A stretch of 64,000 nt of DNA from Panopea generosa (Eukaryota > Mollusca > Bivalvia > Adapedonta > Hiatellidae). Below the pieces are notes generated by a model that did no database searches, had not been told where the DNA came from, and saw only the letters and a program-made list of their open reading frames with translations. The stretch is from NCBI GenBank assembly GCA_029582155.1, contig CM055895.1, positions 11,106,270 through 11,170,269 on the forward strand, read 5' to 3'. The position numbers and the translations under genes are program-made. This document shows, piece by piece, positions 43,641-60,349 of this stretch. Position 1 is the first letter of the stretch. The number at the start of each line of letters is the position of its first letter.

Positions 43641-44331
43641 AGGACGATTGCTATAGTTTTTCATGCGCACCAACTCTGCGCACAAAGGGAAACAATTTTG
43701 TCGAGACCTGCCAGAGTCACTACATACTACTATACTACAACTGACCCTATTTCAGATTGCATAATCATTTATGGATACCCTTAAAATTGGTCTCTTATAT
43801 TACTGGTATGTTCAATATATGAAATATGCATACTGGTATAAAATAATTGTTTATAGCAATTTCACCTGAAATATCCCAGTAGTAGATATCTTAATATTTA
43901 TAAAATATGCTCATTTAGTATAAAAATGTTAATTTTGCAAATGCAGTTTATTTAACGATGGCATACTTGAAGAGCTGTTTTTTCTCAAATTACGTGATGA
44001 AGTGTTTTTTTTATTTTGATTGTCATTAGAATAGGTATCAGAGAGTATTTTGTGAGGCTTTAAGGAAAACTTACTACACACTTTTTCAAAATATTAAATA
44101 AATTGCTATACCTTTAAATGATATTTTTTTGAAAAAAAATCTAAACTGTTACATTCAAGCTTATAATTACCATTTCAATGATAATTAATATTATATGCCA
44201 TGTATATATTATATAATAGTTTTGATTAAATACTAGATGTAAACAATTTTAAATATTGTTTTCGCGTTGCTTGTTTTACATTATTTCAAGGAAGGGTATG
44301 TTTGTGATTTCTATCCAAAGGAAAAAAGTGA
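43641..44331. mobile_element. Inverted-repeat element, left part (right end lost)
   Basis: Begins GGACGATTGCTATAGTTTTT. From about 43876 to 44331 it matches 50990-51440 closely (GTAGATATCTTAATATTTAT, GCAGTTTATTTAACGATGGC). The copy near 51 kb carries the inverse of this end at 51444-51464. Here the sequence breaks off inside the expected right end (AAAGTGAAACTATTCC). Confidence 0.65.
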
Positions 44332-44349
44332 AACTATTCCCCGCTAGGA

Positions 44350-45045
44350 AATTACGTATAATACCCAGACCTGCATCTCAAAGGTCAAGGTCACACTATG
44401 AGTTTGTTTGACAACACTGAGTATGTTTGAGATTTTGTGTCCGGTCTGTAACTTTGTCATACATGGATGGATTTAAAATAAAATTGGGTGCATGTGACAT
44501 GGGTACGTGTCGCACATAAGACCCAGGACTGTAATTCAAAGGCCAAGGTCACACTTTGAGACTGTTTGACAACACTTTAAGGCTGTTTGAAATTTTGTGT
44601 CCGGTATGTAACTATAACTTTGTCATACATGGATAGATTTTAAAAAAAGCTTGACAGAAATGATCAACATAACATGTTGACATGTCACGCATAAAACCCA
44701 GACCCTCACCTCAAAGGTCAAGGTCACAATATGGGTTTGTTTGAAAACACTGAGACTCTTTGAGTTTTCGTGTCAGGTTTGTAACTTTGTCATACATGGA
44801 TGGATTTTACAAAAAAATTGGCACAAATGATCAACATGACAATCCATACAATGACAAAATACTGTTTATACTGTACTGTACACACAACGTAATATTAGGT
44901 TCTTTATTTTTTTTATCAAACTGATAAATTTTGGATTCCGTAGCAATCCGTACAATGACAAAATACTGTTTATACTGTACTGCACACACAACATAAGATT
45001 AGGTTCTTTATTTTTTTTTATCAAATTGATATATTTTGGATGGTG
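44350..45045. repeat. Tandem-core repeats (about 165 bp) plus a two-copy 100-bp repeat
   Basis: 44350-44835: about three units containing CTCAAAGGTCAAGGTCACA, GTTTGACAACACT and AACTTTGTCATACATGGATG, as in 52190-53500. 44841-45040: CAATGACAAAATACTGTTTA...TTAGGTTCTTTATTTT twice. Open frames here are repeat artefacts. Confidence 0.65.
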
Positions 45046-45330
45046 AAAATTCCAAACCATTTTATATTAAGGTTAAAAGTTAACATTTTATATCTTTCAC
45101 AGTATTTCTCTTAAATTGAAACTGTGCAATGAGATCTCAGAAAGGTTATATTTCAATATGCCTGCATTTAATGCTTCCATTGTCAAATAATTCCCCTAAT
45201 ATTTGTGTCTTATGCTTATCGGTATACACAATAAATTTAACATTTAACAAATATTACTATTATTGGGGTTTTCTCAGGTTCTTTTTACTCTATTTTGAAT
45301 GAAGCTGCTGTAAGTCTTGGTGTTTTCTCC

Positions 45331-49580
<4,250 letters not shown>

Positions 49581-50157
49581 TTTATAGCAATTTTAGACCC
49601 GACACACATGTACAAATTTACATAATGGCAAATAGACCAAGAGTTCCATTTTATAATAGGGACCAACATGCACATGTAAGAATAAACAACAGGTCATGGC
49701 TTCAGCTGAAATGTCCTTTCACACCTGTGACAGCCAGGGAACATGGCACTATGAAGATATTCATACCTTTAAATGTGGCACTTAAACTGTTTTTACAAGA
49801 CCAAAATTGTTAATTGTCAACCCTGGAACATAGCATGACATAATTGGTAGGTATACCCTTAACCCAGAGCTCTTCCATGCTACCAGGATACAGATTAGAC
49901 ACTGGACTGGGTATGCCAATCACAAGTTACTAACATGTGAGGTCTATTACCTAATTTGACATTTTACCTGTAGATGCTTTAGACTGTTAGTACACAATCT
50001 AATATTAAATCTTTCCTATTTTCCTTTTACAAAACCTTAATAAAAACCATTGACTGTTCTCCCCTGCTGAACAATCTTTGCTTTTAAAAAGTCAGATCAC
50101 ATGTCTTCAACTGTGAGAATAACCCCCATATACAGCATCTTTTTGAAATATATTTAT
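49581..50157. other. Intergenic, nothing recognised
   Basis: Sequence 5' of the integrase pseudogene. A 62-codon plus-strand frame at 49625 has no recognisable features. No terminal inverted repeat matching the far side of 45331 was found by eye. Confidence 0.4.
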
Positions 50158-50796
50158 ATACAAGAGGCACATAAGGGCCTTATCGCTCTCCTGGCTTAGA
50201 ATGGCTAATGAGACCTGGCCTTTTTTTTTTTAACATTCTTTATAGACCACAAATACCAATTCGAAAAAAAAAAAAAATATTTTTTTTTATTTTTTTTTAC
50301 TTTTCTGTTGTTTGACATCGAAATACAGTACATATTAGTTCCTAAATAACTAAAAAAATAATTTAAAAATATTTAAAGTCATTATATGTGTTAAAAAGGC
50401 CAAATTATGCATTTTTTGATAATTCAGGGGCCATAACTCAGGCTGTATTTGACCAATTTGGCTGGTTCCAGAACTTAAAAGACAGTTCATGAATATGAAC
50501 ATTCTGACAAAGTTTGGTAAGGATTGGTAAAAGAATAAGAGTACTTAAGTGGTCAAAACCATTTTTTTGACAAATCAAGGGCTGTAACTCTGGCAATTAT
50601 GGACAAATCTGGTTGGTTCTCAAGCTTAAACTGTAAGTCATGAACATATATAAACTGATAAAGTTTGTTAAGATTCGATAAAAATAGTAGTACTTAAGTG
50701 GTCGCAACTGAATGTTGACGGAGGGATGGACACATGACGGACAACCCGCCAAAACATAAGCTGTACTGGCATTACATGCCAGCAGAGCTAATAACA
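50158..50796 (-). mobile_element. Tandem-core element, reverse orientation
   Basis: Read on the minus strand it opens TATTAGCTCTGCTGGCATGT with the hairpin partner ATGCCAGTACAGCTT, then a CCGTCATGTGTCCATCCCTC stretch. Two cores of about 165 bp follow (GAACCAACCAGATTTGTCCA; GAACCAGCCAAATTGGTCAA). It closes GGAGAGCGATAAGGCCCTTA, TGTGCCTCTTGT. Confidence 0.65.
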
Positions 50797-50984
50797 CATC
50801 TTACTGCTACAGTACATAATCATATTAGTGTAACAAGCATTTAACATAGATAATCTGATCTCCTCTGAGCTTAAGGTTAAATGTGTGTTGGGGGGGATTT
50901 TTTTTCAGGCTGGGGAGAGTTTTTCCTAGGAAATATGCCCCGGGTGGTGGGGGGAATATTTTCCGGGGGGAGATTTCCTGTTAC

Positions 50985-51465
50985 ACTGGTAGTAGATATC
51001 TTAATATTTATACAAATATATTCATTTAGTATAAAAACGTTAATTTTGCAAATGCAGTTTATTTAACAATGGCGTACTTTAAGAGCTGTTTTTTCTCAAA
51101 TTACGTGGTGAAGAGTATTTTTTATTTTGATTGTCATTAGAATAGGTATCAGAGAGTATTTTGTGAGGCTTTAAGGAAAACATTCCTTACACTTTTTCAA
51201 AATATTAAATAAATTGCTATATCTTTAAATGATTTTTTTTAAAAAAACCTAAACGGTTACATTCAAGCTTATAATTACCATTTCAATGATAATTAATATT
51301 ATATGCATGTATATATTATGTAATAATTTTAATTAAATACTAGATGTAAACAATTTTAAATATTTTTTTCGCATTGCTTATTAAACCTACATTATTTCAA
51401 GGAAGGGTATGTTTGTGATTACTATCCAAAGGAAAAAAAAGTGACAAAAACTATAGCAATCGTCT
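50985..51465. mobile_element. Inverted-repeat element, right part (left end lost)
   Basis: Matches 43876-44331 and continues to the end GACAAAAACTATAGCAATCG(TC), the inverse of the left end at 43641. Its own left part is replaced by G-rich sequence (50890-50985). Together the two copies define a roughly 0.7-kb element. Confidence 0.65.
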
Positions 51466-51659
51466 TTATCAAAAACTACTACCAGTATCCCATAAAGTCA
51501 AAGGTTGTTTTTGTTTGCCTGGATATAAATCGTCAGTGTATAACTTTATTGATTATGTAATACCAGTATATATTAACTGAAAGTTACAATCAAACATTTC
51601 GTACATGTCGAGTTAAGTTTAAACTTACTTGTTTTACTTCAATTGCAAAACAAGCTCTT

Positions 51660-51815
51660 ACGACTTGGGCAAATCATGCTCAAGTCTTTCTGAGTAGAAC
51701 CAGTACTAAGAATGTGTGGAAAACGTGTCTTGCTTAAGAACACCACACATAGCCGTGGCGGAGGAACTAACCTACGACCCTCCAATCTTGGGTTTGATGC
51801 TTTACTCCGCATGTC
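51660..51815 (-). mobile_element. tRNA-derived SINE fragment, family D
   Basis: The reverse strand carries GTGTGGTGTTCTTAAGCAAG and ACTGGTTCTACTCAG. It corresponds to the plus-strand copy at 59310-59480 (GTGTGGTGTCCTTGAGCAAG, ACTGGTTCTAACCAG). Confidence 0.65.
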
Positions 51816-52189
51816 AAACTTGACTATATCAAGAATAAAAACAGCTTTAGTTCCAGTAAATGTTTCATAAGCTGCTCTTAAGAAATGAATACTACCAAAA
51901 CATGTTACGAAATTTCATGGGTAACAGCCATCTCTTCTCCATCATGCCCTGCTAATTTTTTCCCACTTGGACAGAATGAGCTGTCTGATTTCCACTTCCT
52001 GGGGAAAGAATTACTTGGGGTGGGGAGGGGGCGGTGTAAGGAAATGAGGTATCTGCTTAAATCAAAGGATGATGTGAAAGCTTCTATCATGATACTGGGC
52101 ATAAGTCAGGGGATGAACTTGTTGGTTTGGGGTTAATCATCCAAAGGTCAATGTCCTTATGTTCATGGGTTCGTAACAGTTGTGGTTCC

Positions 52190-53520
52190 ATTTTTTATGC
52201 ACCCAAAAAGAATTTTTTTGGGTGGCATATAGTAATCGCAGCATCAGTCCGTCTGTCTTTCCTTCAGTTTCCGGCCTGTAACTTTGTCATGCATAGATGG
52301 ATTTTGTTGATACTTGCTACAAATGATCAACATAACATGATGACGTGTCGCTAGTAAGACCCACACCCGTACCTTAAAGGTCTAGGTCACAATTTGAGAT
52401 TGTTTGACAACACTTTGAGTTTGTGTGAGATTTCATTTCCAGCCTGTAACTTTGTCATGCATAGATGGATTTTGTTGATACTTGCTACAAATGATCAACA
52501 TAACATGACGACATGTCCAGAGTAAGATCCACACCTGTACCTCAAAGGTCAAGGTCACAATTTGAGTTTGTTTGACAACACTTTGAGTTTGTATGAGATT
52601 TCGTGTTAGGTCTGTAACTTTGTCACACATAGATGGGTTTTATGAATACTTGCTACAAATAATCAACAAAACATGACGACGTGTCACAAGTAAAACCAAT
52701 ACCCATACCTCAAAGGTCAAGGTCACACTTTCAGTTTGTTTGACAACACTTTCAGTCTGTTTGAGATTTCGTGTCTGGCCTGTAACTGTCATGCATAGAT
52801 GGATCTTGTTAATACTAGCTACAAATGACCAACATAACATGACGATATGTCGTGCGTTACACCCAGAATCCCACTTCAAAGGTCAAGGTCACAATTTAAC
52901 TTTGGTTGATGACACTTTCAGTCTGTGTGAGATTTCTTGACTGATCTATAACTTTGTCATCTATGGATATATTTTAAAAACACTTGGCTCAGTTGATAAA
53001 CATGACATAATTAAGTGTTGCATGTAAGACCCAGAACTTGTCTCATTTTATCAAGATGACATGACGACGTGTTATAAGTAAAACCTAGACACGGTCACAC
53101 TTTGAGTCATGTATGACAACACTTTGAATTTGTTTGCGATTTCACATCTGTCCTTTAACTTTATCATACATGGATGGATTTCAAAAACACTTGGTTCAAT
53201 TGATCAACAATTGATCTGTAACATTTAGGGATTTTAAAATGGCTTGACAGAAGTGATCAGCATGTCATGATAATATTTCACCTGTATTTAACTGTTGAAA
53301 TACCCAGACCATTACATCAGATGCCAAGGTCAAGGTTACACAAAGGTCAAGGTCATGCTTTAATGTGAAAAAAACAACATGGAATTGCATGTCTTGTCTG
53401 AAACATTAGTCCATTACTCTTGATATTCATAGATACATCGCTACCTATTATATCATATATTGTTATTTTTCACAGACCATTTGGGGGGCATGTGACACTT
53501 AACAGTGACATTTATTGTTT
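52190..53520 (+). mobile_element. Tandem-core element with about five 165-175 bp cores
   Basis: 5' hairpin TGCACCCAAAAAG...TTTTTTTGGGTGGCATATAG; 3' partner TTTGGGGGGCATGTGACAC near 53480. Cores repeat CCTGTAACTTTGTCATGCAT, AGATGGATTTTGTTGATACT, AAAGGTCAAGGTCACAATTT and GTTTGACAACACTTTGAGTT. Open frames over it on both strands are repeat artefacts. Confidence 0.7.
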
Positions 53521-54008
53521 CTTTTATTTCAACTACCAGATATAAAAAAAAACTGTTTTGGTACTATTGTGAAAGAGATACTACTTAACCTATTTTTCTG
53601 GAGATATGTAATTGCTGTTTTCTGAAAAAGTGAGTAGTTCAGTAATCCTACCATTGTATTTGTTAATGATGATCAAGACTAATTGTAAACAATTTGAAAT
53701 GAATAAACAAATGAATAAATGGTGTTTTACGGCTTGTTGACAAAAATCCCATAATCAGCATTTAAAAATTTTAATTTGGGAATCTTAATTGTGTGATTAG
53801 GGATCAGTCATATACAAAATGACATCATTTTCAAATCTACGACCAGTTTCACTAACGTTTGTAACTTTTATGAAGTTTGCAGCTTAATTTGAAGCCACAT
53901 ACTGTTTCACTAATACCATCATAAAGAACTTCCGAAAGTGTTGTAAATAATATATTTTAAAAGTTTGAAACAACTTTTGGGAGATTGATACGTACTTTCA
54001 AACCTGTC
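53521..54008. other. Intergenic, nothing recognised
   Basis: AT-rich sequence between two mobile elements. No gene or repeat seen. Confidence 0.4.
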
Positions 54009-54012
54009 TTAA

Positions 54013-54502
54013 AGCAACACATCCACATTTGAACTTTTAAAAAAAAAAATTTAATTGAGTTATTAGCACATTTCCCAAACAAACATATGATCAATTAGCT
54101 GTATATGAGCATATAAACACAATTCCGAACAAAATGATGCCCAAATTGTAATGCGTGACTAACACTTTATAAAACAAGTGTGTAACTCACCCGAGTCAAA
54201 AAAAATTGTCAAAATGACTTTCAAGGCAGGTAAAGTACACTACGCACTAAAACGTGAAGTTTTTTAATACGAATCGCATAATTCAATTTGAAGCCAAGTT
54301 GGAATCCTCAGCAATTTAAAAATAATTTATAAAGCGTTTGTCACGCTTTATAATTTGGACATCTTTTTTTATAATTCTAAAGCGTTCTGGATAGTGTTTG
54401 TTAGCACATATACAGCTCACTGACCATATATTTATGTATGGGAAATGTGCTCACAACTCAATTGAAAAACTTTTTAAAAAGTTTAAACGTGGATGTGTTG
54501 CT
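54013..54502. mobile_element. TTAA-flanked palindromic MITE, copy 2
   Basis: Flanked by TTAA at 54009-54012 and 54503-54506. About 95% identical by eye to 16558-17049, including the inner palindrome and TTTATAAAGCGTTTGTCACG. The similar age of two copies 37 kb apart suggests fairly recent activity. Confidence 0.82.
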
Positions 54503-55803
54503 TTAAGCAGCAAGTCAAAGGAAAGAGCAAAGTGGCCTTTTAAGACAGGTTGTTGCTTAATACAGCTTAATTTACTCTATAAGCATATGAATGGGAAATA
54601 GAGAACACGGTTGCTTAAGACAGGTGGCTGCTTAAGACAGGTGACCACTTACACCGGTTTTACTGTATTTACATATTTGTATGAAAGTTTTTATCTTATT
54701 GATATGGTTAGTGAAACAGGAATTGTAGTGGTTTTGCCAACCTACATAATTTTGTATGGAGAGTGTGAAGTGGTTTCATCTACTATAAAAAAATTTTGAA
54801 TACATATGATGTTATGTTATGATGATGATGATTGTTTTGAATAAAGAAAAATAAATTGTTTTGATAAAAATAAATGAATGAAATTAAATACTTTTCTAAT
54901 TGTTTCTTTTCAATGATGGATTGGACAGTGAGTGTATTAGTTGACTAAATGAGCACTTGTGTACAAATGTAATGTTTTAAGAATATTGCCCCAGTTTGTT
55001 GAACAGACCATAACAGGTTCTCACTGATGCATATTTGTCATTCTTCTTGCTGTATATTGGATTGTAACACCTGGTTAATCAACATGCAACGTAACAATAC
55101 ATTAAATTAAGGTTGACTAATCCACAATCTCTCTTGAACACAAAATCCAAGTAGACAAAGCGGTATATAGACGAAACCACCAACATGTGTGAAAGGGGTT
55201 TCTGTCAATTAGTAATATATAATTTGCCTCATTGGTGCAAAAAGGTACCAAGTGCCTTCTTATTTAATATACCATTTGTACCTTATTACACTAATGGGAC
55301 AATATATTCTACATGATTGTAACAGCTGCTGTTGTTTTAATTACAGGGTCTGTCATCAATATAGAACCATAGCTGTGTGCGTCGAGTAAAAAAAAAGAAC
55401 CAAGATAGGGATTTTATGAGTTATATAATATATAGTGGTTTATAGGATATAACAATTAACAAGTTGTATAGTTTCTGAGTTTTTATTGCAACTCCATTAA
55501 GTTTGGGTAAATATGTTCCTGGACTGTGTTTCACAAAAAAAATTACGACAAAATTCAAGGTAAACCTTGACCAACAATTGTTCATAACATTTATAATATT
55601 CATCCAAATGAACCCAAAATTGGCTCAAAACATGCAGAAAATAACATATTGTTTGGAAATACAATCATTTTTAATGTCAATCAAAATTTAAACATTCCAC
55701 GGAAAAGAAAATGCCAAATTTACTTATGGCGATTTTTATTGTAAGTTATTTTGTTAAACACTGCCATGATGAATTGATAATTGTTTTTAATAGTAAATGT
55801 GTA
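54503..55803. other. Intergenic, partial dispersed repeat only
   Basis: 54505-54665 contains TAAGACAGGTGGCTGCTTAA-type text that recurs inverted at 33620-33725 and in part at 35945-36115. The remainder is AT-rich with nothing recognised. Confidence 0.45.
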
Positions 55804-56990
55804 TTTTTAGCTTGACTATTCGGAAAATAAAGGGAGCTAATCTACTCACCTGGGCGTCGACGTTGGTGTCACATCTTGGTTAAAGTTTTGCATGCAAGTC
55901 CCTATCTCAGTAACCATTGCATGTATTGACTTGAAACTTTACACAAACCTTACCAGTAATCAACCCTGCTACATTAACTAAGTAAGATAACTCTTGCATT
56001 AATATAATGCAAATTATTGTCCTTGTTTGACTGAGAAATTCTGGTTAAAGTTTTGCATGCAAGTACCATCAAGTCCATATCTCACCAACCACTTGATGTA
56101 TTTGATTGAAACTTTACAAAAGCCTTCCCAGTCACTAACCCTGTTACAATAACTAAGTTAGATAACTCTTACATGAATATAATGCAAATTATTTCTCTTG
56201 TTTGACTTAGAAATTCTGGTTAAAGTTTTGCATGCAAGTACCATTAAGTCTATTGTACACCAACCACTCAATGTATTTGATTGAAACTTTACACAAGCTT
56301 TCCCAGTCAACAACCAACTACAAGAACTTAGTTAGATAACTCTTGCATGTATTAATGCAAATTATTGCCCTTGTTTGACTTAGAAGTTCTAGTTAAAGTT
56401 TTGCATGCAAGTACCATCAAGTCCATATCTCACCAACCACTGGATTTATTTGATTGAAACTCCACACAAGACTTCCCAGTCATCAAACTTACTACAACAA
56501 CTAAATTAGATAACTCTTGGATGACTATAATGCAAAATTATTGCCCTTGTTTGACTGAGAATTTCTGGTTAAAGTTTTTGATTGAAACTTTATATAAGCC
56601 TTTCCAGTCATCAACCCTGTTACAATAACTAAATTAGATAACTCTTGCATGAATACAATGAAAATTATGGCCCTTCTATGACTTAAAACTTTGGTTTAAG
56701 TTTTGCGTGCATGTACCATCAATACTATATGACAAAAACCACTCAATGTATTTGATTGAAACTTTAAGTATGGCTTTGTAGTCATGAAACCAACTAAATC
56801 AATTAAGTTGGATAACTCTTGCCATATTTTTTTGCAAATTATGGCCCTTTTTTGATTTAGCCATTCTATAACTCGGCAGCCATTACATGTATTGGATTGA
56901 AACTACATAAACAGTATTGCAATTATAAGGCCTACTCAATTTAGTAAGTTAGATAACTCCTGTGTGCTTTGAGTTGTCATTAGTCTCAAT
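55804..56990 (+). mobile_element. Tandem-core element with 163-178 bp cores
   Basis: Opens TTTTTAGCTTGACTATTCGG with the hairpin partner AGGGAGCTAATC and CTCACCTGGGCGTCGACGTT. Core copies start GGTTAAAGTTTTGCATGCAA at about 55878, 56043, 56218 and 56391, then become more diverged. Each has TTGAAACTTTACACAAGC and TAGATAACTCTTGCATG. The 3' end is not clear. Confidence 0.7.
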
Positions 56991-57560
56991 CAAATGTGTG
57001 CTGTTGTGACAAATACTCAAACAGTTCAGTCTTATCAACAGCTATTGTTTACAGTTTTGTTCTTCTACTTATTGTCGTTATTATATTCTGTAGCAGATGA
57101 TATGTCAGGAATTACCTTTAGGTCTTTTAAATGAAGGTCAGTAGTTTGGGTCAGAGGTCACAACATGAAATATTTGTGTTATGGAGCCTACTTTATATTG
57201 GGCAAACACAGGCTTATCAACCATAAACTGATACCAATTAGTGTCACACACTTTCTATTAACTGTTACAAAATCAAACCGGAATGTATTTGTAGTATGAT
57301 GACTACTTTATATTAACAAAGTAACAAGCTCTGTAAATATTTTTTACCAAGAAAATTGATTTTGTGCCTGATTCGTCTTTTAAATGGCTATTTCTCTTGG
57401 TTTTGTTTATTGATATCCACTAATAATACGATGAAGTATGGTTTAATCAATAGAAATGAATATTTATTTCAGACAGACTTTTAAAGTAATTTAAACAAAT
57501 GTATTTGTCTTTGAGTTCTTGCTATGCTTTGATTTTGGCGAAATTGTCATAATCACGCGC
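56991..57560. other. Upstream flank of the secreted-protein gene
   Basis: No gene or repeat was recognised. Ends in the presumed promoter region of the gene starting at 57612. Confidence 0.4.
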
Positions 57561-57611
57561 GTGTAAAATATATGAGTCACCGAAGAAACACAAAACATCA
57601 ACACGTCAACG
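57561..57611 (+). promoter_or_regulatory. Possible core promoter and 5' leader
   Basis: GTAAAATATATGAGTCACCG lies 30-50 nt before the ATG. It includes a TATA-like stretch and an AP-1/CRE-like TGAGTCA, preceded by a short GC-rich CACGCGCGTG palindrome. This close to the ATG, the transcription start would leave a very short leader. Weak evidence. Confidence 0.3.
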
Positions 57612-58086
57612 ATGGCGATGAAGGGAAATTATATTACGATTTTTTGTTTATTAGCAGTTTTTATACATGCTATAAATTCCTTACATGTTGATTTTAAAAC
57701 GTTTTTGAAGGATGTATTGGATAATGAAAAGTGTACATTCATTCCATCATCGTTTGGTGAATACGACAAATTGGATGATTTCGCAAAATGTACTTCACAA
57801 GAAGGAAATTTTTCTCAACTTATCTGTAAAGAAATTATGGAGTTGGAAAACAGTGTGTGTAAACTAATGGATGCTAAAGTGATATCCGTGGAAGAAAAAG
57901 ACATAGTGACAAATCTGCAGGTCGAGTCTGATGCAGGTCTAGGCACGACCTTTGCAGACATGTGTTCTGGGTTCAAAAACGGACAAATTGATTCAAAGTC
58001 AGAATGTTTACAATTCTGTAATTCCTCTAACAAAATCTGTGACTTGTATTCATCTATGAGAATTACTCTCAGAAAGAAGTTCCGTG
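57612..58086 (+). CDS. Secreted cysteine-rich protein, exon 1 (unrecognised family)
   Basis: ATG in a strong initiation context (ACGATGG). Residues 1-23 (MAMKGNYITIFCLLAVFIHA + INS) form a signal peptide. The mature part to residue 158 is acidic, with ten cysteines (KC, KC, IC, VC, MC, ECLQFC, IC and others) and NFS/NSS glycosylation sequons. Donor CGTG|GTATGT (phase 1); the open frame beyond it is intron. The next exon, in the same phase, is 62407-62808. The cysteine layout (C-x11-C in the first half, C-x3-C-x6-C in the second) resembles that of exon 2. I do not recognise the family. It is probably extracellular or a type I membrane protein; its 3' end lies beyond the window. Confidence 0.82.
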
Positions 58087-59309
58087 GTATGTGCATTTTT
58101 TTACAGAAAATAATATGCCAAAAGTTACTTTTAGGGGCAAATATATAAATGTCTCTTTTCCTCTATTGCATATGGTTGTATATATATATTTAAATGTAGT
58201 TCTCCAATAGAGTACTGTTGTACAGGCTAGTAGGACCTACTATACAAGAGAATCTAAAGCGACAAGATAAATTGAACATACCTTATCATTATAAATTGGG
58301 TTATGCATTGCTAACTAATTAGTCCGTTGAATGGTGAACGTCACTATTGGTTGGTTGTTGGTTAGCAAGAGGACAATTGAAGGCTATTTCGTTCCTCACA
58401 ACATTTCGGTTCGTCTTCTGATTGGCTGGTTGTAACTTGTTTACTTGAGGTACTTCCGAGGGGTTCATACATAATAAGCTAGCACAACATTCTACCCCTT
58501 CCTTACTTGAAAAGACTCGTGTAACACACATATATAAAATAAATAAAGTAATTAATTGAAACGTAAGTATATAATTAGTCAAATATTTGCCTCTTTATGG
58601 ATTGATGAATTTTATTTATTGCCATATTAAAATGCTATATAACAACCACACAACAGATCAAGCGATTAACCTTATTATTAAGAGAAAAAGCTTGTAGCAG
58701 TAACATTATAAATATTTTCGTAACTAGACCAAGCATTGAAATTTAGTGTTTAAATAATGAATTACTAAACTTGATATGAATATTGAGCAGCAACAACATG
58801 CCGATACACTGATTTAAAAGCTTGAAAGTAGCAGTAGCACAATTAACTAAGAAATAAATATAAACAAGTCAGCTATATAATAGCTATGCCTTGAAATTAA
58901 ATATAAATCAGCTATATAATAGCCATCTTATGAATTATAAACAAATCAGCTATACAATAGCTGTGCACTTGACAACTAAGAGTGCTATTCACATAACGAC
59001 TGCATGAATGGATTGTCCTAGTGACACATGAAAAGAACCACAAAATACACAATTGTGTGCCACAATACTTATACAGTAATGGTGACCTTGCAGCAATTGT
59101 TTGCAATTGTCAATTATTTTTGCTAATCATACTTTTGTCAATTAGTTTATTAGAAATATATTAAATCCGGTGCTTATTTCATACACCATATTGTACATAC
59201 TTTGTGATGAAAAATTACCCTGAATTTAGCATGCATAATGTTTGAAATGTTACATTTCTGTGATGTAACGTGCAAAGAGATGAAATAATTACATCGTACA
59301 TGTCAGTTG

Positions 59310-59480
59310 TGAAACACGCTTGGTCCAGTGGTAGAGCAGCGATCCCATGTTCGGAGGATTGTGGGTTCGATCCTCCACCATGTCTATGTGTGGTGTCCTT
59401 GAGCAAGACACTTTTCATCATATGCTTAGTACTGGTTCTAACCAGGAAGACTTTGAGCGTGATTTGCCTAAGTTGTAAGA
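59310..59480 (+). mobile_element. tRNA-derived SINE, family D
   Basis: Head GCTTGGTCCAGTGGTAGAGC and box B GTGGGTTCGATCCTCC. Body GTGTGGTGTCCTTGAGCAAG, ACACTTTT. Related to the reverse copy at 51660-51815. The 3' boundary is approximate. Confidence 0.75.
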
Positions 59481-60349
59481 ACTTGTTTCACAATCAAAGT
59501 AAAATAAATAAGTTTAAACTAATAATGAAAGAACCATTTTGTGAAAGTTGCATCAGCTTTTTATACAGCTTTGTTTGGTGAAACATTTCCACTGATTATG
59601 GAATTTTACCAGCAAATGAGGTCAACAAGAACATTTTGCTTTTTTGTTTAGTCAGGGCAAAGTTGAGTCGTTTTAAAATTAATGACATCACTTTTTTTTT
59701 GTGCATGCTGTTGAAGTGCAAATTACAGATCTATAAAAACAATATTTGCTGTCCGTTGATAAGTGTCACTAAGTGTTTACACTTTGTCAGATGGCTTTAT
59801 CGTATCAGTTGCTAGGCATTGTAATTGTTCAGCAGATCAAGATCATTATTCCTATAATGACAGGATAAAACATCAAGCATCTTCTAATTGTGTGTGATCA
59901 ACTGTCGATCAAAGTTTTCCACGAAATTTGTAATTTTCCACATGTGACATAATCTGACCATGTGTTTGTGGGAATGCATATATATAGTTAGTGAGCAGAG
60001 TGTAAATTGCAACTTTTATTTTCAAACTGAATAATTTGCGCATTTGATAAAATAAATTTAAGAATTACCGATATGCATTGATGTTAGTATCATTGAATTG
60101 ATCATCAAATTCAGTAATCCAATTACTACAAAAAAAGTATTTTTTGGTTTTCAAATTCGGAATATAATAAATTGATTGTTACATACACTTTCATGTGACT
60201 CTGTAATTTGCTAAAATCAGAAGAGCACTTTGATCTAAAAATAGCGATGACATGACTCATGGGTTGCGCAAAGTGTTCTCCCTTGTCAGTTTGCATAGAT
60301 GCATGATGTCATTACTTGTTTAAAACTTGTTGATTTTTAAAAAAAAATA

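Noticed and set aside
49625..49813. 62-codon plus-strand frame starting MANRPRVPFYN
   Set aside because: No recognisable domain, signal or splice context; it lies immediately upstream of the minus-strand integrase exon and is probably chance.
57815..58096. 93-codon minus-strand frame under the secreted-protein exon
   Set aside because: Shadow of the plus-strand coding exon, which has signal peptide, cysteine pattern and splice donor.
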